The position numbers and the translations under genes are program-made. Below are positions 1 to 11,500 of a stretch of 64,000 bases of DNA, in pieces (position 1 is the stretch's first letter; every line of letters begins with the position of its first letter). This stretch comes from Lobosporangium transversale (lineage: Eukaryota; Mortierellomycota; Mortierellomycetes; Mortierellales; Mortierellaceae), in NCBI RefSeq assembly GCF_002105155.1, contig NW_019028992.1, forward strand, positions 764,914-828,913. Reading direction: 5' to 3'. The notes beneath the pieces were generated by a model, which did no database searches, was not told the origin of the DNA, and worked only from the letters and a program-made list of their open reading frames with translations.

Positions 1-499
1 TGGGCGAGGTAAGAAATTGAGCTCCTGTTTCAATGTAGTTAGTGGCTTTGCACCCCATATTTACGCATAAGGCAATTGATCAGGTTGCTTAGAAAGCAGA
101 GGGCCATGCATGGTAATTTTTGGATAGAAGAAAGCTAAACGCTGAACTGATGAAGAAAATACAGGCTAACGTTCTTTTGGATTCCGGATGTTGTCACCAT
201 TCTAGGATTCATATTGCCACGTGAGAAAGCCGCTTTAAAAAGTGCCGGATTTGATCTGTAGACAATTCTCCGGTAACAAGTCAAGAAATAATAATTCCCC
301 GCTCGGCTTGTCCAACTCTTCTTTCCTTTCTTCTTTCCTTCCTTCCTTCCTTCCTTCTATAAATTTCTCTTCACCGCTTTTTTTTTCTCTGTTTCTTCTT
401 CCTCCTTTTCTTTGTCATCTTGTTTACTATTTTCTCCATTTCTGTCAACTCACTCTTGCATTTTGCATATCTAATCTGTTAATATAATATTTAAGAAAA
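1..499 (+). promoter_or_regulatory. Upstream region and pyrimidine-rich leader of the crotonase-fold gene
   Basis: No gene is visible here. The stretch from about 310 to 440 is strongly C/T-rich (repeated TTCC units and a T9 run) and lies just before the ATG at 500. CT-rich leaders are common before fungal start codons. The ATG is preceded by AAAAA, a favourable fungal start context. Core promoter position is not resolved. Confidence 0.4.
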
Positions 500-856
500 A
501 TGGCCACAGACTTGGAAAAGTACACGGAACAGGCCACGCTGCCTTTTTCCTCCTCAGAGCTCGGCGCGTTTCACCGCTTCCATGCATATAACTGGGATGG
601 AGATGAACATTTCCAAGCTGGCCTCAGAACTATCACTCAGGCACAACCATTACCACCGTCTCTCTCGGAATTATTGAAAATGAAGCAGTATTACTTTTCA
701 ACGAGGTAAAAGAAGGACAAAAGAAAAGTAGTTCATTTCTCTCATTCCATTCATACATGTTCATGAGTGCGCAGAATTGGAGTATGGAGTGAAATGCCAT
801 GGGTTGCTTGCATGCATTCGTTCTCTCTTTACTCTCTTATAAAAACAAAACTAAAT

Positions 857-893
<37 letters not shown>

Positions 894-3297
894 GGCTCGG
901 TACACACATCAACTTGGATAATTATCTGTCCTGGAGGAAACATCTGGAGAAGCCGTCTGATGACCCTAATGTTTTGATCTTCAAGCGATTCGACGAATAT
1001 GACTTTGATAACGATCCTAGATTTCAGAGTGGACTACCTAATATTGTCAGTCAGCTTGTCAAAGATGGAAAAAGTACGTTGGATAAGGCTGCGCTTCAAA
1101 AGGAGATGACTAAGGCCAAAGCTTTTTATTACGCTAGGTAAGAAGATCGCACCATGATGCCTAGCCGAAGTAATCTCGTTTCAAGCCTCGAGCTTTCATC
1201 CACTCACTTATCTTCTTCATTCATTCTAATAACTTTGGATCAAATAGATTCATTGAGCTCTTCGATTTCCCTGCATACTTGAACTGGAAAGAATTGGAAA
1301 AATCACAGGATGGACCTGCCTGTCCGTTTGCACATCTCTGGCAGAACAAAAGCGAGGGCTCCTCCAGTGAGCTCGCAGAGGACGCTCAAAAATTCCTGAC
1401 CACAACCGCCCCAGTCTCTACAGGCGCACTCCAAATTCACATCCATTCACCAGCTACAAAAAACGTCTGGACTGGTGTTCGATTAGCCAAAATGAATCAA
1501 GCCATCTCTGATGCGAATGATAAGGACACTATCACCTCTATCTTATTGACTGCAAACAGCGGAGCCCCTACTCAGGATCGGCGTGATCCAGAATCCTTGA
1601 TTGTCACCAAAGACGAAAAGTGGTTCAGCGGAGGTCTTGTAACAAGCGGATCAACAGAAATGCAGGATAAACAAGATCCCGCAAAGTTCAAGGAGCTGCA
1701 ACGACAATATTTCAGTGTCGTGGATCAGCTTACTGCCATCAATTGCCACCACCATAAGCCAGTAGTCTGTGTAGCAGATGGGATAGTATCTCTATCAGCT
1801 GCATACCTTGCTTTTGGTTCAGGAGGACAACGTGTCATCACTGAAAATGCAACTCTCTCATTTACACCTTTGAAAGCGATCGAGCTTCCACCTAATGAAG
1901 CTCTTAATCCCTTTGCAGGATTGCATCTACTTGCTCAGATTCAGACACATGCCAAGTCTGACAGTGGCGCTCGCTCGCTACCCAAGAATATTGGTCATTA
2001 TCTCGCATTCTGTCCGGACAATATCCTCCGCGGACCAGATTTGCGCAAACTTGGGTTGGCAGATTTTTTCATTTCATCCTCAAAGAAAAATGATATTGAG
2101 AAAGCTGTACTTTCTGTTGCGGGATGCCCACCTCCACACACAGTACAGGCTATCCGAATGGCTCTCAACGCTGAGGTCGTGTACCCTGGTCCTCCAAAGA
2201 TTGATGTTTGGCGATCTGAGATCAAAGAGTGCTTTGATGTAAGTTTTTTGCTTTCGAGCACAGATATATGCGTAGTTATGTAACATGCTATTGCTTTATT
2301 TAGCAGTGTTGCTAAACATCCTAAACTTTTTTTTCTCCTTAATATTTCTAGGATGCGGCTTCCTTGGATGATGTTGTCACCAAGTTGGAGAAGTACAACA
2401 ACAATTGGTCAAAATCCATCCGAGAATATATCGCATCATTGGAGCCTGTCTTTGCCAAGGTACAATATTGTTATAGAAGCTCCTTGCACTCATGTACACG
2501 AGTCCTCGCATTTAAAACAAAACACCTGACTTGGTTTTATATTATTATTGCTCTAGCTTCTCTTTGAGGCTATTACTAAAGCATCTGAAATGGCCTCTTT
2601 CCAAGAACGTGCACGCCTCGAATACCGACTGAATGTGCGTTATAAGGATTATCTCTTATCAAAAGATACAACTGCTGAGGATGATATCAAGGACTTGCAG
2701 GTATTCTTTGAACCGATTGAAGAGGAGGAGTCAGAGTTATTCACATTCCCCTTTACTGAGTGGATCAAAGAACATGGCAACGAAAATGAATTCACGAATA
2801 CTGTCAAGACGAACGGTAATAGTATTGAAGAGCAGGATGCTACACAAGCCTGCCCATATCTTCGTTCTAAAACTGATGGTGACAGGCATACTGCAATGCC
2901 ATCTGATCATCCGACTATTATAACCGGAGCTGAACTTAATGATCCAGAGGCTGTGAAGACATGTCCATTTTTATCTGCGAAAAAATCGGGGCAGGACTCG
3001 ACAGCATCAAATAGTACAGGTGTCGGTGTGCCTGATGATCATCCAAAAATCCCGGGTGTAGACTTTTCAGATGCGAAGGCAGCTGAGGCATGTCCATTTT
3101 TGGCTGCAAAAAAGGCCCAAGATGATGATGAGAAGAAGGATCTGCAGCCCGTAACAGCTACGACTAGTCCTACCACTGTTACTACGGCGGTATCCTCTAC
3201 AGTTCCTAATGACCACCCTGTGATCCCAGGTGTTGACTTTTCGAATCCAGCAGCCATGGCTTCGTGTCCATTTTTGGCCTCACAAAAAACCAAATAG
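500..3297 (+). CDS. Multidomain crotonase-fold (ECH_2/HIBCH-like) protein with N-terminal duplicated module and C-terminal Cys-Pro repeats
   Basis: Five exons: 500-705, 895-1137, 1248-2238, 2352-2459 and 2557-3297, giving 762 residues. Residues 1 to about 165 hold two copies of a short module (pattern F-x-RF, Y, D-x-D, FQ-x-GL, later FY-x-R and YL-x-W). I do not recognise this module. Residues about 190-590 have a crotonase (enoyl-CoA hydratase/isomerase) layout with the helical C-terminal part of 3-hydroxyisobutyryl-CoA hydrolase-like proteins. The oxyanion-loop region reads KPVVCVADGIVSLSAAY, so the usual glycine-rich loop and catalytic acid are not conserved and activity is doubtful. The tail (about 610-762) carries four CPY/CPF motifs (Cys 615, 652, 695, 753), the last three in repeats built on DHP-x-I-x-G and CPFL. 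A fifth CPF lies at Cys175. Cys-Pro is the core of heme-regulatory motifs, so heme or redox sensing is an inference. No C-terminal PTS1 is seen (ends QKTK). Confidence 0.82.
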
Positions 3298-3394
3298 AAC
3301 GTAAAATAAAATTTTTTTCTTTGTTCTTTATTACTTTAAATCGACTTGGACAGTAAAAGGGAAAAACTTCCTTGGCTGTGAAATACGACTTTTT

Positions 3395-3432
3395 TTTTTT
3401 TCTTCTTCTTCTTCTTCTTCTTCTTCTTCTTC
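3395..3432. repeat. (TTC)n microsatellite in the 3' region between convergent genes
   Basis: A T-run followed by about ten TTC units sits between the stop of the crotonase-fold gene at 3297 and the 3' end of the minus-strand gene at 3441. The convergent genes leave only about 140 bases between their stop codons. Confidence 0.85.
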
Positions 3433-3440
3433 GTTTTCTT

Positions 3441-3812
3441 CTAGCACTTTTTGAAAGGGTATGCTACAGGAACTAAGTAAGGATAAAGAGATGCCACGGG
3501 AACTGGAACATTGTATGGGACGGAGTAAGGGATCGAGACTGTAGGAGCGACATTGACTTCAGGTGCGATGTCTGTGTTGGCAATGACATTCGATTGTGTT
3601 ACTGCCCAGGAATGGGGAGAGATGACAGTATCGGGTGGATAGATATTGGGTATAGGTCTGGATCTGGATCTGGATCTGAGCCTTGAAGAAGGAGGAGGAA
3701 GAGGAAGGCCCATGCCCGAGACGGGAGATGCGGACGCGAGACATAACATGCAGACTACAAAGAAATAGATAATTGCAGCTGCGCTGACAAGATGTCTAAA
3801 AAGGGGATCCAT
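3441..3812 (-). CDS. Small secreted or signal-anchored protein, 123 aa, Pro/Ser/Arg-rich
   Basis: Single open exon starting at a true ATG (3812). Residues about 8-30 form a hydrophobic segment (VSAAAIIYFFVVCMLCLASA) followed by ASP-type residues, fitting a signal peptide or an N-terminal anchor. The rest is short, proline-rich and apparently disordered, with an Arg-Ser repeat (RSRSRSRP) and Val/Pro/Tyr-rich repeats near the C-terminus, ending KKC. There are few cysteines, so it is not a classical cysteine-rich effector. It is convergent with the preceding gene. No family recognised. It may be a lineage-specific secreted protein. Confidence 0.5.
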   Translation of the reverse strand: MDPLFRHLVSAAAIIYFFVVCMLCLASASPVSGMGLPLPPPSSRLRSRSRSRPIPNIYPPDTVISPHSWAVTQSNVIANTDIAPEVNVAPTVSIPYSVPYNVPVPVASLYPYLVPVAYPFKKC

Positions 3813-4131
3813 TCTTTTTTTTCCTCTTTTACTTGTGAGTTTGGAAGATTATAGACACAAAGAAAAAAAGAAATTGAAACGTACGGAGAGGGTGTATTTA
3901 AGAGGATCTTTTTACACAGGAAGGGGATCCATCTCTTGTATTCCTTCTATTGCTCAGATCTCCTACTCTATCACTTTGAAGAGGTGATCCAGAAAAAAGA
4001 AAAATTGCCAATCTGATATTGCGAGGTGTTTATCATTTTTTTTTATTTTTTTTTATTCGAATGTAGACATCCGATATTAGCCGTATTTATATTTTTTTTT
4101 TGTCTATTATATTCTACAATTTATCACTCCT

Positions 4132-4540
4132 TTACTCGTCCATATCCTTCCATGCCTCCTCATATCTCATTCTCCTAGCCTTTGCCTTTTCAAAGTGCTT
4201 TTTACGGTTGACGTCAAACTGATAAAGAAAAAAAAAAAAAAAAAAAAAAAAAAAAGAATAGGGATAGAAATAAAAGATATTATCAGATCAGAGTGGATAG
4301 CAAGACTGATAGAGTGATTGATGTCAACATCAGAATAACATTAATAACAATAACAATAGCAATAACCATAATAGTAATATTAAGTGTTACCTCGGCCTGA
4401 AGACATTCATTCATGGCTTGTTTGAGTGAATTGCATCGACCCAAGTACCGGTTGAGGACGTTTTCATGATGGCATCGATCGAGTTGAAGAATAAGGTCTT
4501 CACATGAGACATGTTTGTGCAAGTCAAGTTTGGAATGCAT
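4132..4540 (-). CDS. CMC2: COX assembly mitochondrial protein 2 (CMC2-like twin CX9C protein)
   Basis: Two exons on the minus strand, 4540-4391 and 4218-4132, joined in phase 0 across an intron that holds a long A/T run. They encode 78 residues. The protein has two CX9C motifs (SCEDLILQLDRC and CNSLKQAMNEC), the signature of intermembrane-space proteins imported and oxidised by the Mia40 pathway. The remaining layout (His-rich start, ENVLNRYLGRCN, then a basic NRKKHFEKAKARR tail) matches the CMC2 branch of the Cmc1 family, which acts in cytochrome c oxidase assembly. The start is the ATG at 4540; the frame extends two codons further upstream but only to a TTG. Length is normal for the family. 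Confidence 0.88.
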
Positions 4541-4699
4541 GGTCAAGTAAAAATTACAAGAGTGGTTGCGTCTGTGTGTTCTGTCTAGAGAGATGTTGAT
4601 ATTGTGATATGGACAAAAAAAAAAAAAAAAAAAGACCAGAAGGCCCTTAACTTTCAGTCAACTTCAATTTATTTTTTGGTGGCGAGTTGCTCATACAGT

Positions 4700-5135
4700 G
4701 CTTGTCCAGCAGCGCCATTCCCATTCACTTGATTATTATTCGACTCTTTTTCTTCATGCTCGAGCCAGCTGATCCTCCTGCGATATTGATGTCAGTTTTT
4801 ATAACATGCTGTCCCCACATGGTTTAAATATCTAGGTGTTGCCTTAACATTCAGACTATTGGTGACAACGAACTTTTGAACCTTAAGCTTGGCATATAAG
4901 TCACTTGGAACCATGAAACAGAGGTATGTGATATTGCCACTTTTCTTCGAGCAGGATCCAGTAATATTATCAACTATTTCCTTGATTGGCGCTTGCTTGA
5001 TCGGGTGTTCCTCTGATCTGACCTGGAATGGCTTGTCGGGCCCCAACACAAAACTTATGGGTGGAAAGATAGGAATAGACAATAGAAACAACTTGCCACT
5101 TGCTTGAGAAAATTCCGATGATGCAGCTGCGGCAA
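4700..5135 (-). pseudogene. Fragment of a CRN (Crinkler) effector: C-terminal nuclease-like domain
   Basis: The minus-strand reading matches the last ~110 residues of the intact CRN genes in this window. Shared landmarks are ASGKLF, LGPDKPFQV, HPIKQAPIKEI and a terminal IAGGSAGSS-type tail. The match starts near 5135 without any header or ATPase domain. It changes frame near 4800, where the C-terminal KTDINIAGG segment continues in another frame. The acidic residue in the intact copies' PCIDFALGP segment is lost (PPISFVLGP here), so the putative active site is gone. It is a decayed, truncated third member of the CRN family here. Confidence 0.75.
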
Positions 5136-6299
5136 TCCGCTACTTCTCCTTACTGAATGCGATATTTTAATTTATCTATTAGTGCTATATTACAAAATTG
5201 TGTCTGTGCCATTGTCATAAACAATGGCGAGTAAAAAGAAGTAAAAGAAACGATCGCTACTTTTTCCTTGGTCCCTTATCCCTGCTTGGCCTATTGGGCT
5301 TATCGCCCCTCCGCTTGAGTCGACTCACTTTTTCTTTTATTTGATCCGCTGGGATTGCTCAGCTCTCTCTTATTTTCCATAGCTTGAGCTTTATCGACAA
5401 TTCTCCTTGATGTCCTCCTTGCCTGTGGTTCTTTGGGCTTGCTTCCTTCTCCCTCATCCTCCATAACTGGAGTCAATTCTGACTTCTTGAGGGACTCCCT
5501 TGCACTTTCAAGGAAGTTCAACAAGCTAATATTGAGTACGTCGTTTCTATTCGTTTGTCTTTGATGACAGGGACTTCTTTGACTTTAGCTACTGAATAAT
5601 CACCCTGTTCGTGATAAGACAACATGATAAGGCAACGTGATAAGTAAGGCCTAAACAACAGCAACAAGGATATGCCATTCGAGCAAAAGCCGAGAGAAGA
5701 CGGTGATGAGAGGTGTTCTTTGATGCAATTATGGCAAGTTGTATTATGGGCATCCTTAATTCTTGACCTTATCGCCGATTTTTGACTGTACGGAACCAGG
5801 ATAATATTTACCCTCCGATTCTAATACAAAGACGATATCTGGTCCAGATGGGTTCTCTTTTGGAAACAAAACAAAAAAAAAAGCGAGATTAACTTGGATT
5901 CATGTATTGAGTCTTTGTTACAGTGAGTATCTAAGAATTCGTTCATTGTTATAATTCTGGAAGATTGAAATTAAACAAAGCGGGACTGAAATACTCAAAA
6001 TGTGTGCCCTTTGTGCCAGACGTAGGGGCGTCTAGCAACACATTATTAACCAATTTAACCAATCAAGGGTCATCCACTTCAAACAAGTTAATTGCTGCTA
6101 TAAATGCTATTGGCTCAACGATAGTTGTAAACTCCTTCTTCCTTTGATTAACGACAATTCAAGCAAACGAAACCTCGACCAGAACAGGCTCATTGTACTC
6201 CAATATCAAGTCTTTACTATATAGTAATCTATTCATTCTTTACGGCTCGACCGAAGGTTTCCCTGATGTCGACACTGGTTTTAATTCCTGCATCCCCTT
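5136..6299. other. Intergenic region between CRN relics
   Basis: No supported gene. A short Lys/Ser/Arg-rich minus-strand reading frame (5300-5524) has only a TTG start and no recognisable domain. It may be more CRN debris or chance. The rest is AT-rich sequence with no repeat I can delimit. Confidence 0.4.
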
Positions 6300-7140
6300 T
6301 GTTAATACGCTTCAGAATTCTAGATTACTCATGGCATAGGTTACCAGATTCTTTATATCCCGGATCAGTGAGCGACCACACCAGGCCCTTGATTTCTTGC
6401 TTCCAAAGGCCTGCATCGGCACGTCCAATGACGTTCTCTATTATTGTGATCATTGGACGGAGACGACCACAGGACCAAGCATATAGCATCTCGATTGCCT
6501 GGTCATTAAAATGCCCTCTCAGCTTTGATGCAGAAGCTTGAGAAACTTTGTTTCTCCAAATATCGTACAAGTGTTTTGAAGTATGTCCGGACTTTTGCTT
6601 AATTATCCCATCTAGGAAACGATACTGCACTCTTGAACCTCGGGTCATCGAGAACTTCCCGATATTCCTTGAAGCTTTACCAGTTCTCTTAACCCAAGCA
6701 GGATCATAAATACAAAAGCCTATCCCGCAAGGAACTATGCAAATTCGTGGTAAATCCTCTGATAAGCCCTCCAATCCATGAAAGAATGCTGATAATATTG
6801 GTCGCTTAGTGTCGTCGTTATTAATAAACTGGTATTTAGCCTCCCCTCCCCATATCCTGCGCCTCGTTCAAAACAACCAAAAACCTAGAGTTGCTTTGAT
6901 GCCGCTCCGAAAGGACCCTGATTAGATTGTCGAACCAATATTGCAGGAGCTTGTCAAGACAATTAAAGCCAACTCCACCAAGTAATTCTGCTACTTTTTT
7001 GAAGAGCGCTAGGAATAAATCTGTCCTGGATGGAACCGAGTTTCCTCAATGGACTTCTCCAAGGACCTGTGGACACACTTGCAATAGCATCCATTGGTTA
7101 GGCGTCATTCTACCTTCGGACAAGTAAAAAGGGTAAATTG
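6300..7140 (-). pseudogene. Decayed CRN/Crinkler-type P-loop ATPase gene fragment (different subfamily from copies A and B)
   Basis: Reading the minus strand from 7140 gives MTPNQWMLLQVCPQVLGEV, an in-frame stop, then LFKKVAELLGGVGF. Next comes RFLVVLNEAQDMG, a Walker B-like strand, and after a one-base frame change in a G-rich run near 6845, KRPILSAFFHGLEGL and ICIVPCGIGF. The fragment ends with CGRLRPMITIIENVI around 6430-6490. This order (Walker B, PCG-x-G-x strand, RGR-x-RP-like helix) is the pattern I know from fungal CRN effector ATPases. The Walker A is not visible upstream. At least one stop and one frameshift make it a pseudogene. It is unlike the ATPase of copies A and B, so two CRN subfamilies have occupied this region. 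Confidence 0.6.
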
Positions 7141-8563
7141 ATGAGTATCAAATATAAAACATAAAGGCATTTTTGCTTACGTTCTTCAAGGGGTATACGA
7201 AAACCAAACTGCGATTAACCGTCTATGAACGCAAGACACAGAACTTTTGGTGAGATTATAAACAAGCGTGGATATCCTAGACATCAAGGACCTTTTCCTC
7301 CTAATCTTTCATCCGTCTGGCATGAATTGATGTGAGAGGGGATGATTCTGGCGAGATTGATGCCCTCAACAGCATGTAGCATTAATATACCGAGAACTAT
7401 TAATATACTGACGACACAATCCAATGTTGTATCACATTTTACCGGTCAAGCGCGTGGCAGCCTTGGCCAAATTCTTGATGTTTTTTTATTCCATGTCCCT
7501 GGACGCCTAGAGATTCAAGACGCGCCGCCTTCACATACTGACACTGAATTGGCCGAACATACAACTAATATGATCTCATTGGCCACAGGTTGCCATCCTG
7601 TGCACGCGCACCATGGGACATTTATGTCTTTAGAGTGGAGCTGTCATCCTACAGTGGCACGCATCTAGTCACAGATTTTTTTTAGAAAAAAAAAAGGTTG
7701 AGCGGGAGGCCAGTTAACATCCCAATAACCAATCAAAAATAAAAAACAACGCTATTACCCTATTCATTTGCCATTTCCCTTTGATAAGGCAGAGCGGACT
7801 ATTATTGTAAATAGTAACAATCAAAGGTGATCTTAGGTGGAATCGAAGGTCAAAGGATACTTTATTTAGCTATAACGTAGTGGACTATTTATACTGATAA
7901 TTGATAGGGTTGGGGCTTGGCGTCTTGGCGCCTGGGGTGCGCGTGATAGTTGAGCCCTCCTCAAAGGTTTGAGTTCAGTATTGTATAACACGTTTGCAAT
8001 TATTCCATATATTTTTTCAGCAAATTCTGAAGTGACATCTGTGACGTTTGCTCGGCTTCAACAAATTTGTGCTGTGCTTTTTTTTGTCGAGCATCTCGCA
8101 ACGGTCTCTATCTTTATTCATGTCGACCATTATACATAGTTTGTATAATATTATTTATGCAGTATACAGACAGACATAGCGATACGATGCTAAAGACCCC
8201 TCTTTTTTTGTCCTATTGAACATCAATTCTATATTACTTAGTAAGTTTATATTAATTAGGTTAAAACATTGCAATTTAAAAGGAGAATAAAGACTTTTCT
8301 GAAGGTGCAGAGAGGAGATGATGATTGACCCTTAGAAGAGAGAACCATCGATGTACACCAAAATGGATGCCATTAGCACATAATAAACAATGTGACTGCG
8401 GTGATTCAAAATTCGGACTAATTAAGGTTTATTCCTGACTAGATGCGGGCCACTATAGCTCCCGGTAAACGTTTTGGCGCCCTGGATGATGATAATTGAT
8501 AGGTCTTTCGCAAGTGGCAAGCATCCAGATGACAAAGCATATGAGAAAGGATAATTTCCTATG
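7141..8563. other. Non-coding AT-rich stretch 3' of CRN copy A
   Basis: A plus-strand ATG frame of 108 codons (7342-7668) has no recognisable domain and no supporting context, so I do not call it a gene. No repeat family is evident. The boundary at about 8564 is where similarity to the second CRN copy ends. Confidence 0.4.
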
Positions 8564-11500
8564 CCAGCTGTCCTGGTGATAATAATATGGTTTTGGGTCT
8601 CATCATCAGACTCTCACTGGGTTCTCCACAGGATTCTTCATCTCTATCCGTTTTTACAAAACTCTTTGATAATAGTATCACAAAATCCTGCCCTTTCTTG
8701 CACACAAGATCGCATAATGATCACAACTTTATAAAGTTCTATATGCCCCAGTAGAAGGGAGGACGGATTAAACCGCTCTATCTATTCGTCTAAAAGGTAA
8801 GTGGATAATGATGGCTTCATTCATAAAGAATGAACCATTGTAAAAAATTCTCAAGGAACGGGTATAATGCTTTTTTTAAAAAAGACAAAATTTCATCCAC
8901 TTGATTGGTATTCGATTTAATTCTTCAGATTCGTACCGGCTGCTCCTCCTGAATATGCAGCTTCGATGTCGATTTTTATGACACGCTGTCTTACATGTTT
9001 TAAGCATACATATGGATTCTTGACGACCGTATCTTTGGAGGTAAGAAAGTTCTGAACTTTAAAATTATCATATATGTTTCCTGGCACCGCAAAATAGAGG
9101 AAAATGGTATCGTCACTTCCCTTCGACTTTGATTGGTCTCCCTTCAAGCAGGGTCCAGTAATATATTCAATTATCTCCTTGAATGGTGCTTGCTTGATCG
9201 GATGCTTCTCTGATACTGTGACCTGAAATAGCTTGTTGGGCCCCAATGCAAAATCAATGCACGGAAAGGTGGTTATAGATGGTACAAACAACTTGTCAGC
9301 TGCTTGAGTGAGCCCTGATAATTCATTTGAAGTCCGGATATGCACCACTTCTGGGTTTGCTGGAAAATCAAGAAATCCTGTTTCGCCTGACTGAAGATCC
9401 CTAAAGGGAAATCTAATATCACCACGTCGAAATAAGTGATGAGCATAGACTTCAAACAGTGGGCCTTTATCTATATCCTCTCCGCGTTTGACAAGTTTCG
9501 CCAACACATCGCGCCAAGTGTCATCTTTCATTTCCTCGATAATCCGTGATTCGACCCAACGAGATGCCCATACCAGGTGGAAGCCGAGGTGGTCAGAAGT
9601 GGGAACTCTATGGAGTAAACGACCACTAAATTCACTCGCTTCTTTTCCTCGTGCAAAGAGCGCTACAAGATCTGCTGGGTTCCTGACTGCGTTAATGGCA
9701 GCATTGACGCGGGAAAACGCAGCGTCTTTAGCGCGGTTAATATCTTTTTGCTTTTCAGATAGTACATCGACTGGACACTGTAGAACCTGTCTTGGCACTC
9801 CCCCCAACTTGTAAAAAAGCTCCTCCAAAAATTCTTCATCCATTGGATGATAATCCTCTACATTGGCTCTACATTCCTTAAGCTCGTCCAAACTCCAGAG
9901 TGACATGTGATAGTAGCTAATTGGTGTAGTTTCCTTGCTGAGTTCAGCGTACTGCTCATTGAGAGTTTTTGGTGATGCCGCAAATATCGTCCTGGCTTGA
10001 TCTGGTTGAGGATGGTTACCACTGTCAACTAAATACCACGTTTCAGGTTGCTCAAGAAAATGTTTGAAATCTACTCTCTCCCCATAACGTTGGCAAGTTG
10101 TTCCTCCGTAGGCATAACATTCGGTATTCTTCTTTTCATGGAAAACAATAATCGGTGGATTCTCTTCGTCATGCTCTGCAAGGAGGCGGACGGCAAAGTA
10201 GACCAAAAAGGCTGACTTCCCAATTCCAGGCGTTCCAGTGACAAAGTATCGGTTCTTGCGCCATCTTGTACGAGGAGTCTTGATTAAGGTTGTAATATGG
10301 TCATAAAGCTTTTTATATTCTTCTCTGATATAAAGATGCCTTGTTCCGACAACAGGGAAGACACGACCCTCAGGGGCAGTCAATATTTTGGAACCCTTGA
10401 TACCACCAGAATTTCGGAGCTCGCAAGCCACGCTAACAATGCTGTAGTAAATACTATCTCCTGAAAACTCCTCCCCCATGTACGAAAGCAGCTTGACCCT
10501 CTCTTTCGAGTTGAGAGGCGAGAGGACAGGCCTACCATTCACTATCCCTTTCGTTACAAGCCCCGCTTCTGTAATCGCATCCCTAAGAGTACCTCTGCTA
10601 CTTATACTTGGACGAGCTTTTTTAGAGGGTGACTCTGATAAAGGAGATAGAGTGATCAAAGTCAATATTTTTGATTTATTGCACTGCACATCACTCTGAA
10701 TTGATCAATAACCAGGTTCTCAGCCAAAAGCACTCACCAGCATCTCCATCTTGTTTTCTTTTCTGAGCTAAGTATCAAAGGCGAATAATTAGAAAGAACG
10801 TTGAGTTATCAAGACACAAACCAAATGGTGATATTATGCACATGGCCGTTTAAGATATAAACCAAGCTTCATCAGCTGAAAATATCAACAATCAGTCCAT
10901 CAAGAGCTAATACATACCTCGCTGCGGTGGCTTGACAAAAACATGGATCGTTTTCCTTGGAAGTTCAGAATTAAATATCTCCCAAAGCTCCATTGACGCG
11001 GGTGCGAGAGCCTCTTTTGACTCGATTTCTGACTCGACGACGGTCTTGTCTTCGTCAGGGATGGAGACCTTGTAGAGGGTGAGTTGGTGAGCGTCGATAT
11101 TATTCAATGCATTGGCATTCTTTGCTTTGATGACCTCCTTGAGTATCCCGACCGATTTAGCGGAGGAAATCTCTACTGGGAACGACGTTGCTTCTCCCTC
11201 AACAACGCAGTTCAGCTGCAGCAGCAGTGGGATGGCGCGCTTTTTTCGTTGTGGGTGCTGGTTTACTCTTTTTCGTTTATTGAGTGTGGAGGCATCCTCA
11301 GGCTTATTTGCAGCCATGTTTTTTTGTGCTTGGCTCCTTGTGGTGGCCATTGAAAATTAAGATGAGTGGGACTGAGTGTGGTTGAAATGCAGGGAGAATG
11401 ATGGTTAAATTGGCAAAGGTATATTCTATACTCTTTCACACTCGTGGTCGCTGTATGAAAACAAAAATGAAAAATGCGTAAGGCAAAAAAAAAAAGGAAA

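Noticed and set aside
7342-7668. 108-codon plus-strand ATG frame
   Set aside because: No recognisable domain, no splice or promoter context, within a region of decayed genes.
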